This document shows, one piece after another, positions 1 to 8,035 of a DNA stretch of 29,017 nucleotides. This stretch comes from Caryophanales bacterium UBA2253 (GTDB taxonomy: Bacteria > Bacillota_I > Bacilli_A > ML615J-28 > CAG-698): NCBI GenBank assembly GCA_002347755.1, contig DDXT01000049.1, forward strand, positions 26,030 to 55,046, written 5' to 3'. The notes under the pieces were generated by a model. That model was not told where the DNA came from, did not search any database, and saw only the letters and a program-made list of their open reading frames with translations. Made by a program: the position numbers and the translations under genes. Each line of letters begins with the position of its first letter. Within the stretch, counting starts at the first letter, position 1.

Positions 1-28
1 GCGTTGACAAAGTCAACGCTCATTTTTT
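1..28 (+). terminator. Rho-independent terminator of an off-window gene
   Basis: A perfect 8-bp inverted repeat (1-8 with 12-19) around a 3-base loop is followed by a run of seven T at 23-29. This is the shape of an intrinsic terminator on the + strand, so a rightward gene probably ends just before the window. That gene itself is not visible. Confidence 0.75.
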
Positions 29-42
29 TCTTGTGAGAGAAT

Positions 43-72
43 GGGGCAATAGCCCCAAAAAGATATCTTTTT
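43..72. other. Short hairpin and AT palindrome between converging genes
   Basis: A 5-bp GC-rich hairpin (43-47 with 52-56) is followed directly by a perfect 16-base palindrome at 57-72. They lie between the terminator at the window start and the terminator of the leftward degV gene. They may be extra termination or RNA-end structures; no coding region is seen here. Confidence 0.35.
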
Positions 73-112
73 CGAGTAAAAAAAGTGTTTTTTTTGTTAT
101 TTCAAGATAGTT

Positions 113-151
113 GCGAAAAAATAAACGAACCCCATCTTTGGAAATGGGGTT
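113..151 (-). terminator. Terminator of the leftward degV gene
   Basis: An 8-bp perfect stem (128-135 with 144-151) has an 8-base loop. Read leftward, it is followed by a T-rich stretch (the A-run at 116-125 on the + strand). It sits about 60 bases beyond the degV stop at 210, so it most likely ends that transcript. The T-tract is interrupted, so efficiency is uncertain. Confidence 0.6.
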
Positions 152-209
152 TGTCATCAGTCTGATCCAATCATGGCGATTGGTTTTTTTAATTTTCCCA
201 GTTGGAAAT

Positions 210-1082
210 TTAACGTTTGGTTCCCATAAAGAACAAAGCCAAGGTTCCGGGACCGGAGTGAGCCCCGATGACGGGTCCGATGTTGCCAATGACGATTTGG
301 GCTTTCGGGTAGGTTTCCAGGATTTGGTCTTTCAGCCAGTTTGCATCATCAATGGCATCGGCTTGGCTGATGAAAATGGTTTGTTCATTCGGTTCGGTCC
401 CGGTCTCTTTCAGAGCGGAAAGCAATTCTTCCATGGATCTTTGCCGGCCGATGGCTTTTTTGACGGAAACCAAACGGCCTTCGTCATCCACGTGCAAAAC
501 CGGTTTGATCTTCAAAAGCCGGCCGATGAAAGCCACGCTTCCGGAAAGCCGGCCGCCTCGCTTTAAGAAATCCAGATCCTCGACCGTAAACCAATGGCAG
601 ACCTTAAGGTAATTGTCTTTAAGCCATTGCACGACTTCTTCCAGGGATTTTCCGTTTTCTTTTTCAAGCAAAGCTTTGTAAACCAACAAGCCTTCGCCCG
701 TTGAAGCCGACTTGGTATCGAAAATGATGAGTTGGCGTTCTGGGTATTTTTCAGTCAAAGCTTCTTTGGCCAGGCTGAGGCAGTTGAAACCGCCGCTTAA
801 GGCCGAAGAGAAATTGATGACCAAAACATCTTCGCCGGCTTTTAAAAATTTTTCGATGGCCACTTCGTATTGATGCGAATTGATCATGGAGGTTGAAGCC
901 ATGGAACCGTTCCGCAGTTTCGCGTAAAACTCTTTCAAATCGATGTCGCTATTTCGCGGATCAATGAACGCGTCTTTTCCGTCCATGGTATACGTCATGG
1001 GGATGACTTCCAAAGAAAATTTTTTGATGATCTCGGCCGGTAAATCGCAGGTAGAGTCGGTAATGATGGTATATTTGTTCAT
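210..1082 (-). CDS. DegV family protein (fatty-acid-binding, FakB-like)
   Basis: This 290-residue protein has the full DegV layout. The N-terminus carries the DST motif (residues 9-11). The middle has a Phe-Leu-Lys-Arg-Gly-Gly-Arg segment followed by the Leu-Leu-Lys-Ile-Lys-Pro block. The C-terminus has the glycine-rich GPVIGAHSGPG motif at about 269-279. DegV proteins bind a fatty acid, and those called FakB present it to the kinase FakA for phosphorylation and phospholipid synthesis. No fakA gene is in the window, so the ligand role is inferred from the family. The start is supported by a GGAGG site just upstream on the minus strand. It is the only leftward gene here, with its own promoter facing away from the TIM-barrel gene at 1268. 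It is a paralogue of the gene at 2131. Confidence 0.9.
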   Translation of the reverse strand: MNKYTIITDSTCDLPAEIIKKFSLEVIPMTYTMDGKDAFIDPRNSDIDLKEFYAKLRNGSMASTSMINSHQYEVAIEKFLKAGEDVLVINFSSALSGGFNCLSLAKEALTEKYPERQLIIFDTKSASTGEGLLVYKALLEKENGKSLEEVVQWLKDNYLKVCHWFTVEDLDFLKRGGRLSGSVAFIGRLLKIKPVLHVDDEGRLVSVKKAIGRQRSMEELLSALKETGTEPNEQTIFISQADAIDDANWLKDQILETYPKAQIVIGNIGPVIGAHSGPGTLALFFMGTKR

Positions 1083-1117
1083 TGTTGATCCTCCAGATTT
1101 TATATTTTACATCCTTC

Positions 1118-1145
1118 ATTATATCAATTATCCCCTCAAAGTCAA
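1118..1145 (-). promoter_or_regulatory. Sigma-A promoter of the leftward degV
   Basis: On the minus strand a TTGACT box (1140-1145) and a perfect TATAAT box (1118-1123) are separated by 16 bases, about 35 bases before the degV start. This is a near-consensus housekeeping promoter. Confidence 0.75.
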
Positions 1146-1226
1146 CACAAACGCTTCTTGAAAGTAAGCAAATTACCGAAAATTGTCACAAAAGCGGGCA
1201 TTTCTTTTTCCGAAACGAAAGAAAGG

Positions 1227-1235
1227 TGTTATAAT
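1227..1235 (+). promoter_or_regulatory. Extended -10 promoter of the first TIM-barrel gene
   Basis: A TG-n-TATAAT extended -10 element lies at 1227-1235, about 30 bases before the start codon. The region 17 bases upstream is only weakly like a -35 box, as expected for an extended -10 promoter. It is divergent from the degV promoter in the same 185-base intergenic region. Confidence 0.65.
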
Positions 1236-1267
1236 CTTGATAGTTTATTAAAAGTTGAGGAATTTTG

Positions 1268-2056
1268 ATGAAAAAATGTTTTACGATTACCGCTTTGCGA
1301 ACCACCCAAGATTTCCAAGGGTATCAGAACCTGCTTAAGGATGGAATTTACTCGGCCATCGAGGTTTTTTTCCCGGATTCTGAGGAAGACCGGGATGTTT
1401 ATCAAAAGAACGTTCTGAAACTCCTTTCTGCCTTTCCGGGTCTGGAAGTGATCATGCACCTGCCGTTTGGTCCAAACAACGATTTGTGCAACGACGAAGG
1501 CCTTCTATCCACCATCCAAAAAATGAAAGCGGGAATGGATTTCGCGGCGAAATTCGCAGTTAAAAAACTGACCTTGCATCTGGGGTATGTAAAAAAAGAC
1601 CGCCCCCGCGCGGAATACATCCTTCGGGCCACGGCGATCATGAAGGATCTTTGCGATTACGCGGATGGACTCGGAATGACGGTCATGATCGAAAACATGC
1701 CCACCGAAAAAGAACTGGGTTGCAACCCGGAAGAAATCTTTGAGATCATCCGTCGAACCGGGAAACCAAACTTGAAATTCATTTTTGACATTGGTCATGC
1801 TCATGTGGCTCCGTTTGCGGATCTTTCCTATCTTTCGATTTTGAAAGATTTCCTTTGCCATTTGCATCTTTCAGACAATCATGGCGTCCATGACGAGCAC
1901 CGCGGCCTTGGCAGCGGAACCATCAACTTCCCGGCGTTCTTCTTTAAACTTCGGGAAATCGGATATGACCAAACCTTTTGTCTGGAGATTCTTCACAAAA
2001 ACGAAGCCGATCTGCGCTCCTTCGCCGCCGCATTCGACCGTTTGGCGGCCCTTTGA
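1268..2056 (+). CDS. Sugar phosphate isomerase/epimerase-like TIM-barrel protein
   Basis: This 262-residue protein resembles the xylose isomerase-like/AP endonuclease family 2 TIM-barrel superfamily. Visible signs are a metal-site-like His-Leu-Pro-Phe strand end, an Ile-Glu-Asn strand end, a Phe-Asp-Ile-Gly-His-Ala segment, a His-Leu-His-Leu-Ser-Asp-Asn segment, and a Leu-Glu-Ile strand near the C-terminus. These are the usual places for metal-binding Glu, Asp and His. Members include sugar isomerases, epimerases and endonuclease IV; the substrate cannot be told here. The ATG at 1268 is preferred over the TTG at 1265 because GAGG lies at 1257-1260 with 7-base spacing. It shares local motifs with the protein at 3049, so the two are paralogues. 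Confidence 0.8.
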   Translation: MKKCFTITALRTTQDFQGYQNLLKDGIYSAIEVFFPDSEEDRDVYQKNVLKLLSAFPGLEVIMHLPFGPNNDLCNDEGLLSTIQKMKAGMDFAAKFAVKKLTLHLGYVKKDRPRAEYILRATAIMKDLCDYADGLGMTVMIENMPTEKELGCNPEEIFEIIRRTGKPNLKFIFDIGHAHVAPFADLSYLSILKDFLCHLHLSDNHGVHDEHRGLGSGTINFPAFFFKLREIGYDQTFCLEILHKNEADLRSFAAAFDRLAAL

Positions 2057-2077
2057 TGGTCATCCATAAATAAAGTG

Positions 2078-2106
2078 TTGAGAAAACCGTTCATTTGATA
2101 TATAAT
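2078..2106 (+). promoter_or_regulatory. Sigma-A promoter of the second degV
   Basis: A TTGAGA box (2078-2083), a 17-base spacer and a perfect TATAAT box (2101-2106) lie 24 bases before the start codon. It may also drive the genes after the hairpin at 3002-3031, where no good promoter is visible. Confidence 0.8.
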
Positions 2107-2130
2107 AACATGTAACATGAGGTGAAAAAA

Positions 2131-2976
2131 ATGATAAAAATAATTACTGATTGCACCAGCGATTTGTTGCCAAAAATTTACAGCTCGAAAGACATTGAAA
2201 TGATCCCTTTGTACATTACCATCGGCGGAAAGACCTACCAAGACGGGGTTGACATTTCGACCGAGGAACTATACCAAAAAGTTCAGGAATGCGGCGAACT
2301 TCCGAAATCATCAGCGGTCAATCCGGCGACTTTTGTTGAACGCTTTAAAAAACACATTGACCGGGGGAATGACGTTTTGTTCATGGGGATCGGGGCAAAA
2401 TTCTCCGTTACTTATCAAACCGCCCTTTTGGCGGCCAATGAGTTCCCCAAAAGCCGGGTCCGGATTGTTGACTCGGCGAACCTGTCCAGCGGCATCGGCC
2501 TCTTGCTGCTTAAAGCCGCCAAATTCCGCGACGCCGGCGATGATTTAGAGACCATCGCCCAAAAAATCGAAGCTTTGGTCCCGTTGGTCCGAACCCAATT
2601 TGCGATCAACACTTTGGAATATCTTCACAAAGGCGGCCGTTGTTCCGGCACCGCCCGAATTTTCGGAACTCTTTTGAAGATCAAACCGATCATCCGCGTC
2701 ATTGACGGCGCCATGGTCGTGGCCCAAAAACCGCACGGGAAATTCTCGGTGGCTCTCGAAGTCATGTTGGATTACCTGCGCAAAGACAAAAACAACGTCG
2801 ATCCAGACTGCATCATGGTTACGCATTCGCTGGCCCCGGAAGAGGCGGTCTTTCTGAAAGATCAAATCAAAAAAATTGTCAAAGCGGATACGATCCTGGA
2901 AACTTTTGCCAGCGGCGTCATTTCTACTCATTGCGGCCCGAGAACAATTGGCATTCTTTATATTTTAAAAAAATGA
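2131..2976 (+). CDS. DegV family protein (fatty-acid-binding, FakB-like), second copy
   Basis: This 281-residue DegV protein has TDCTSD at residues 6-11, a Leu-His-Lys-Gly-Gly-Arg segment, a Leu-Leu-Lys-Ile-Lys-Pro block, and a C-terminal glycine/His motif (Ser-Thr-His-Cys-Gly-Pro). The family binds fatty acids and, as FakB, feeds them to FakA; that role is inferred. The ATG at 2131 is chosen because the GAGGTG at 2119-2124 makes a good ribosome site 6 bases before it. An in-frame GTG at 2122 is part of that site and is less likely to be the start. The sequence differs clearly from the first DegV, so the copies probably bind different acyl chains. It lies between two TIM-barrel paralogues. 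Confidence 0.9.
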   Translation: MIKIITDCTSDLLPKIYSSKDIEMIPLYITIGGKTYQDGVDISTEELYQKVQECGELPKSSAVNPATFVERFKKHIDRGNDVLFMGIGAKFSVTYQTALLAANEFPKSRVRIVDSANLSSGIGLLLLKAAKFRDAGDDLETIAQKIEALVPLVRTQFAINTLEYLHKGGRCSGTARIFGTLLKIKPIIRVIDGAMVVAQKPHGKFSVALEVMLDYLRKDKNNVDPDCIMVTHSLAPEEAVFLKDQIKKIVKADTILETFASGVISTHCGPRTIGILYILKK

Positions 2977-3001
2977 TCGGGTTCAACCGACCGGTATTTG
3001 G

Positions 3002-3031
3002 AAAAAAGTGCACCGATAACCGCACTTTTTT
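3002..3031 (+). terminator. Terminator or attenuator after the second degV
   Basis: A perfect 10-bp inverted repeat (3002-3011 with 3022-3031) has a 10-base loop. The left arm begins with six A and the right arm ends with six T, so it could work in both directions. It ends only 17 bases before the next gene. No consensus promoter follows it, so partial read-through (attenuation) into the next operon is possible. Confidence 0.75.
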
Positions 3032-3048
3032 CAATTGTGAGGGAAATC

Positions 3049-3825
3049 ATGAAAAAAATCATTTATTACGATTACGGCTTTGCTTCCGATGATCAGGAGA
3101 AAATCCGGCTGATCAAAAAATACGGGTTTGACGGGGTCTTTCTGTTTTGGAAGGAGAACCTGGATGAGACCGTATCGGCGCTGCGAAAAGCCGGTCTTTG
3201 GATCGAAACCATTCATCTTCCTTTTGAGCACTGCAATGATTTGTGGCAAGAAGAAGAATCATCGGCCGAATATCTTTCCAAGATCAAAACCGCCATTGAA
3301 GATGCACACCGGTTCGCCGTGCCGACCGTCATTTTTCATGTTTCCAGTTCCGTCAATCCTCCGGCTTTCAATGAAACCGGCCTGAACCGGTTCCAAGAGA
3401 TCCTGAGTTTATGCGAACGTTATTCGCTTAATTTGGCTTTGGAAAATTTGCGAAGTTTGAATTATATGGATTACCTTTATGAAAATTGCCCCTCCGAACA
3501 TCTGAAATTCTGTTTTGACAGCGGCCATGCCAATGCCTTCACGCAAAACATTGAGGATTTTCCCTGGGAACCTTATCAAGACCGGATGATCTGTTTGCAT
3601 TTGCATGACAACAACGGGCTTCGGGACCAACATTTGGTGCCGATGACCGGGACCATCAATTGGGTCAATCTAGTCAAGAACTTAAAGACCTGCGGCTATG
3701 CTGGTCCGCTTACTTCCGAAGCCATTGTCAAGAAGGACAGCCTGATCTCCGAAGAGGATTTCGTAAAGTCCGTCCGTCAGGCTTTGAATGAAATAGAAAG
3801 TCTGTGGCAACAAAATGAGAATTGA
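3049..3825 (+). CDS. Sugar phosphate isomerase/epimerase-like TIM-barrel protein, second copy
   Basis: This 258-residue protein is a paralogue of the one at 1268. Shared local motifs are His-Leu-Pro-Phe followed by Asn-Asp-Leu, Phe-Asp-Ser-Gly-His-Ala, and His-Leu-His-Asp-Asn-Asn-Gly followed by Gly-Thr-Ile-Asn. They match the metal-site strand ends of the xylose isomerase-like TIM-barrel superfamily. The enzyme reaction is not known. The ATG at 3049 has a GTGAGGGA ribosome site at 3037-3043. An in-frame upstream start at 2998 would run through the terminator hairpin and is unlikely. The gene overlaps the start of the U32 gene by 11 bases, so the two are translationally coupled. Confidence 0.8.
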   Translation: MKKIIYYDYGFASDDQEKIRLIKKYGFDGVFLFWKENLDETVSALRKAGLWIETIHLPFEHCNDLWQEEESSAEYLSKIKTAIEDAHRFAVPTVIFHVSSSVNPPAFNETGLNRFQEILSLCERYSLNLALENLRSLNYMDYLYENCPSEHLKFCFDSGHANAFTQNIEDFPWEPYQDRMICLHLHDNNGLRDQHLVPMTGTINWVNLVKNLKTCGYAGPLTSEAIVKKDSLISEEDFVKSVRQALNEIESLWQQNEN

Positions 3826-6085
3826 GTTATTGGCTCCCGCCGGAACCAAGGAAGCTTTTCAAGCGGCCGTTCAAAATCACGCGGACGCGGTCTACATCGC
3901 CGGGAAATCCTTTGGGGCCCGGGCTTACGCGGATAACTTCACCAACGAAGAAATCGGGGAAATGATTGCTTTTTCCCATCTGTTCGGCGTAAAAGTCTAT
4001 GCAACCGTCAACACCATCGTTTTTGACGACGAGTTTTCGGCGCTTCAAGACTTTCTGGATTTTCTTTATTTGCATGATTGCGATGCCGTCATCGTCCAGG
4101 ATCTGGGAGTGGCCAATTTCATTTCCCATCGCTATCCGGATTTTCCGATGCACGCGTCGACGCAAATGAACATCCATAGTTTGGATCAGGCGCTGGTCCT
4201 TAAAAAACTGGGATTCCAACGCGTCATTCTGGCTCGGGAATTAAGTTTGCCCGAAGTCGCGGACATAAAAAAACAATCCGGTCTCGAAGTTGAAGTCTTC
4301 GCGCACGGAGCCCTTTGCGTTTCTTGTTCCGGAAATTGTTACCTGAGTTCGATCATCGGGAAAAGAAGCGGAAACCGGGGCCGCTGTGCCCAACCTTGTA
4401 GAACGGAATTCACCCTGAACGGCCGGACCGAATATTTCTTGAGCCCGAAAGATTTAAATTTGATCGAATCCATCGGATCGCTGGCGGAAGCCGGGATCGA
4501 CGCCTTAAAAATCGAAGGCCGGATGAAACGTCCGGAATATGTGGCGCAGGTCGTGGCCAGTTATAAGACGGCCATCAATGCTTACTATGAAAAGAAAAGC
4601 TGGCCCGTCCAAGAAAACATCATCGCTCTCAAATCCATTTTCAACCGTCAGTTCACGAAAGGTTTCCTGATGGGAGAGAAGAACGCCGACTTTTCGAATT
4701 CGGAGTTCTCCAATCACATCGGCATCAAGATCGGCGAAGTCACTTTTTCCAGTCCGGAATGGGTCCAGATTCGGCTGACTCATGATCTTCGCAGCGGCGA
4801 TGCCATTCGAATCAAAGGGAAGAACGTCGACGGCGTCGTCATCAACCAAATGTATATGGATAAAGCGGCGGTGAAATTTGCTCCCGCCGGCTCTCAAATT
4901 CAAATAAAACCGCATTTGGACCAATTGCTGGGGGGAGAAGTGTTTTTAACCACGGACATTGCGCAAATCGAGTCCCTCCGGAAAACCTACGATCAGAATT
5001 ATCGGCAAGTGGAACTGGATGGGGAGATTTTCTTAAAAGATGATCATCTGGGTTTGAAATTGACCGACGGAAGGATCACCGAGACCGATTTATCGGCGGA
5101 CCTTGTTCAACCGTCCGCCAACCCGGCCATGAATGACCGGATCGCCGAACAAATTGGGAAAACTTCCAACACCGTTTTTCGTTTCCGAAGTCTGAAAAAC
5201 GCTTTGGATCGGCCGGTATTTTTGCCGATCAAAGACATCAACGAGCTTCGGCGCCGGACTTTGGAGACCATGAAACGCCGTTTGGGCGTTCTGCATCCGG
5301 ATCGAAAGATCCAGCCGTTATCGATTGAAGCCGGCCAGCCTCTGGCATCCGAACCTGGTTTGAACGCGAAAGTCCGTTCTTCCGAACAACTGAAGGCCGC
5401 CGCGGCTTTTCCGTTTCATCAGATCTATGTCACCACCAAAGAACTGCTTTCCGAAGCAACGGCTTACCCTAGCGCCCATTTGATATACGTGACGCCGCGG
5501 ATCAATAAACACGGCCTTCCGAAACAGCCGTCGCTGGTCAGCGATCTTTCGGCGGTCAAGGGCGCTTATACTTCGATTTACATGAATGTCGTCAATAGCC
5601 TTTCGATCAATCTTTTGGAAAAACTGGGAGCAAAACGGATCGGTTTGTCTTTGGAATTGTCCGAAGACCAAATCAAAAATCTGATTTCTTCCTATCAAAC
5701 CCATTTTCAAAGGCAACCGAACCTGGAAATGATGGTTTACGGTCGTTATGAACTGATGATGCTCAAATATTGTCCGATCAGCGCCCATTTCGGCTGCGGG
5801 TCTTGCCCGGCCCGGAATGACACAGTCTTGACCGATCGCCGCAATTTTGAATTTCCGGTCTTTAAAGATGATGAATGTTATGTTAAAATATTAAATGGCA
5901 AGAAATTGCATTTGATTGAATATCTGGATGAACTGTATGACATGGGGGTAAACAATTTGTTGTTGGATTTCACGGACGAAACGGCCGCCGAGGTCGAAGA
6001 AGTCAGCGCGATCTATTTCCGAAAGTCCGGGGGCAAAAAACTCGAAAACGTGACTTACGGGCATTTCAAAGAAGGAGTACTATGA
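3815..6085 (+). CDS. U32 family protein (RlhA/TrhP-like RNA hydroxylation), long form
   Basis: At 756 residues this is a long U32 protein. It opens with Leu-Leu-Ala-Pro-Ala-Gly, typical of the family, followed by the U32 catalytic-type region up to about residue 330. A Cys cluster is visible at C168, C171, C175, C191 and C195, placed like the cysteines that hold an iron-sulphur cluster in RlhA and TrhP. The remaining half fits the DUF3656-type region plus a C-terminal domain with further cysteines. Although named peptidases, characterised members (RlhA on 23S rRNA, TrhP on tRNA) take part in prephenate-dependent RNA hydroxylation. A role here in ho5C or ho5U formation is inferred. The gene overlaps its upstream neighbour by 11 bases and its downstream neighbour by 4. 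Confidence 0.88.
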   Translation: MRIELLAPAGTKEAFQAAVQNHADAVYIAGKSFGARAYADNFTNEEIGEMIAFSHLFGVKVYATVNTIVFDDEFSALQDFLDFLYLHDCDAVIVQDLGVANFISHRYPDFPMHASTQMNIHSLDQALVLKKLGFQRVILARELSLPEVADIKKQSGLEVEVFAHGALCVSCSGNCYLSSIIGKRSGNRGRCAQPCRTEFTLNGRTEYFLSPKDLNLIESIGSLAEAGIDALKIEGRMKRPEYVAQVVASYKTAINAYYEKKSWPVQENIIALKSIFNRQFTKGFLMGEKNADFSNSEFSNHIGIKIGEVTFSSPEWVQIRLTHDLRSGDAIRIKGKNVDGVVINQMYMDKAAVKFAPAGSQIQIKPHLDQLLGGEVFLTTDIAQIESLRKTYDQNYRQVELDGEIFLKDDHLGLKLTDGRITETDLSADLVQPSANPAMNDRIAEQIGKTSNTVFRFRSLKNALDRPVFLPIKDINELRRRTLETMKRRLGVLHPDRKIQPLSIEAGQPLASEPGLNAKVRSSEQLKAAAAFPFHQIYVTTKELLSEATAYPSAHLIYVTPRINKHGLPKQPSLVSDLSAVKGAYTSIYMNVVNSLSINLLEKLGAKRIGLSLELSEDQIKNLISSYQTHFQRQPNLEMMVYGRYELMMLKYCPISAHFGCGSCPARNDTVLTDRRNFEFPVFKDDECYVKILNGKKLHLIEYLDELYDMGVNNLLLDFTDETAAEVEEVSAIYFRKSGGKKLENVTYGHFKEGVL

Positions 6086-7344
6086 ACAGATGGTATCGGC
6101 TGGACAACGCCGCCAAAGTTTTCCCCTCGGTTTCCAATAAAAAAAGATCGAACATTTTTCGGCTTTCTTTTACCATGACCGAAGATGTAGACAAAGATAT
6201 ATTGCAAACGGCCTTGGAAGCCACGATCAACCGGTTTCCGTCGTTTAACGTCAAGCTTAAAAAAGGTTTTTTTTGGTATTATTTCGAAGAAAACGATCAG
6301 ACCCCGCAGGTGATCGAAGAAAGCCCGCACATTTGCGAGAACATGGATTTTAAGGCTCACCAAAATTTTTGTTTTGCTTTAAGCTACCATCGCCAGCGCA
6401 TCACCATGGAAGTTTTCCATGCCCTGACTGACGGCGGCGGCGCTTTGGAATTTTTCAGGTCGATCGTTTTCAAATACCTGCTGATGATGGGAAAACCGGT
6501 CAAACCCGAGAAACTCATCCTCTCCGACGTGGAAACCCGCAACGAAGAATCCCAAGACAGTTTTGTTCAAAACTACTCGACCAAAGTCAAAGCCATTCGC
6601 AAAGAACTCAAAGCGCTGAAGATCACCAAAGGGACTCGCTATCAAAACGAATGGAACACTTTGGTGCAAGGAACCATGGAACTTTCCAAAATCAAGGAAC
6701 TGGCCAAGAAATACGATCTGACGATCACCGAATTCATCGGTACCTGTCTGATTTACAGCGCTTCCAGATCCTTATACTTGTTTGAAGACAAAGACCGGCC
6801 TTTCCAATTGCTGGTTCCGGTCAACATGCGGCGCTTTTTCCCTTCGAAGACTTTGAGAAACTTTTCGCTTTACATTCGGACTTCCGGACGGATCACTGAA
6901 GAATCGACTTTCGAAGAGATCGCCCGGAGCGTCAAAGCCGATTTCGCCGCGCAACTTCAAAAGACGCCCCTTCATCAGTTGATGATGGCCAACGTGAGGA
7001 TCGAAAAGAACATCGTCATGCGTTTGATTCCGCTTTTCATCAAGACTTTTGTGCTGAAAATCGGGTACAAAGCATTCGGAGATTCTCCGAACAGCATTTG
7101 TTATTCGAACATGGGTACCATCGAACTTCCGAAATCAATGGTCCCTTATGTGTCGGAAATGATTTTCGCCAACGGGTCATCGATCCATTCGCCTGTTAAT
7201 GTCGCCAGTCTCAGTTACGAAGACAAATTCATGGTGGCCTTCACCAGTGCCTTGCTTGAACGCGACATTCAGCGGGAATTCTTCCGTTTGTTGGCCAGTT
7301 TCGGAGTGGAGATCGTCATCAAAACCAACGAGTTGGAGGTCTGA
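6082..7344 (+). CDS. Acyltransferase of the condensation/alcohol acetyltransferase superfamily
   Basis: This 420-residue protein carries the HxxxDG motif (H113, D117, G118, followed by two glycines) that marks the CoA-dependent acyltransferase superfamily. That superfamily includes chloramphenicol acetyltransferase, NRPS condensation domains and alcohol O-acetyltransferases. The length, the N-terminal Asp-Asn-Ala-Ala-Lys-Val-Phe-Pro segment and the single-domain build suit stand-alone alcohol acetyltransferase-like proteins of Firmicutes. The His would act as general base in acyl transfer from CoA or a carrier; the acceptor is unknown. It overlaps the U32 stop in an ATGA, has AAGGAG at 6072-6077, and ends one base before the next gene. 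Close coupling to a membrane zinc-ribbon protein suggests a membrane or envelope substrate, which is inference. Confidence 0.75.
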   Translation: MNRWYRLDNAAKVFPSVSNKKRSNIFRLSFTMTEDVDKDILQTALEATINRFPSFNVKLKKGFFWYYFEENDQTPQVIEESPHICENMDFKAHQNFCFALSYHRQRITMEVFHALTDGGGALEFFRSIVFKYLLMMGKPVKPEKLILSDVETRNEESQDSFVQNYSTKVKAIRKELKALKITKGTRYQNEWNTLVQGTMELSKIKELAKKYDLTITEFIGTCLIYSASRSLYLFEDKDRPFQLLVPVNMRRFFPSKTLRNFSLYIRTSGRITEESTFEEIARSVKADFAAQLQKTPLHQLMMANVRIEKNIVMRLIPLFIKTFVLKIGYKAFGDSPNSICYSNMGTIELPKSMVPYVSEMIFANGSSIHSPVNVASLSYEDKFMVAFTSALLERDIQREFFRLLASFGVEIVIKTNELEV

Positions 7345-7345
7345 C

Positions 7346-8023
7346 ATGAAAAAATGCCTAAAATGCAATGTCTATTTTTTGACCGAAAGAAAATCCTGTC
7401 CGCTTTGCAATGAAATATTGGAAGAAACTGATCAAAATGAAATTGAATATCCGGTTTATCCGAAACCAATCAAACGGCCTCGAAAAGAAAACCGCTTTGT
7501 TCAGGTCCTGAGTTTCTTTTCGGTGCTGTTCATTCTGGCGGCCGGATTGGTCAACATCTTCACTTATTCGGCGAACCCGCACATTTGGTCGCCGATCGTT
7601 CTGCTTAGCATCGTGTATTTGTGGATCCTGCTGCGAGCGACTTTGCGCGGGAAAGGCCATGTGCCGATGCGGCTGATCGTCCAGATGCTGGCCTTGTCAG
7701 TCCTAAACTACGGGATCGATTATTTCAGCGAGTCGACCGGCTGGTCCATCAACTATGTCATTCCGTTTCTTTCGATGGCGGCTTTGATCGCCATCATCGC
7801 CATGTTGGTGATCAATTCCGTGCAAATCGGCCATTATGTCATGTACGCGGTCGCAGCCAGCGTCTTTGGTTTCATCCCGTTCATTTTGTGGGCATTCCAC
7901 GTGGTGGATGTTTTGTGGCCGTCTTTAGCCGCAGCTTCGCTGTCGTTCGTTACTCTCTTGGGCATGATCGTTTTCGTCCGAAAAGATCTAAAAGAAGAAT
8001 TCAAAAAGAAATTTCATATATAG
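7346..8023 (+). CDS. Zinc-ribbon, six-helix membrane protein (possibly DUF6320)
   Basis: The 225-residue product begins with a four-cysteine zinc ribbon (C4, C7, C18, C21). A charged linker follows, then about six hydrophobic segments near residues 54-73, 80-98, 108-125, 134-157, 163-183 and 190-211. The tail is lysine-rich and presumably cytoplasmic. This build and the pairing with a stand-alone HxxxDG acyltransferase resemble DUF6320 proteins, but the match is from memory and not certain. The start at 7346 is fixed by GGAGGT at 7335-7340 and the 1-base gap after the acyltransferase; a longer in-frame reading from 7199 lies inside that gene and is rejected. The biochemical role is not known. 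Confidence 0.75.
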   Translation: MKKCLKCNVYFLTERKSCPLCNEILEETDQNEIEYPVYPKPIKRPRKENRFVQVLSFFSVLFILAAGLVNIFTYSANPHIWSPIVLLSIVYLWILLRATLRGKGHVPMRLIVQMLALSVLNYGIDYFSESTGWSINYVIPFLSMAALIAIIAMLVINSVQIGHYVMYAVAASVFGFIPFILWAFHVVDVLWPSLAAASLSFVTLLGMIVFVRKDLKEEFKKKFHI

Positions 8024-8035
8024 GAGGACCTAATA

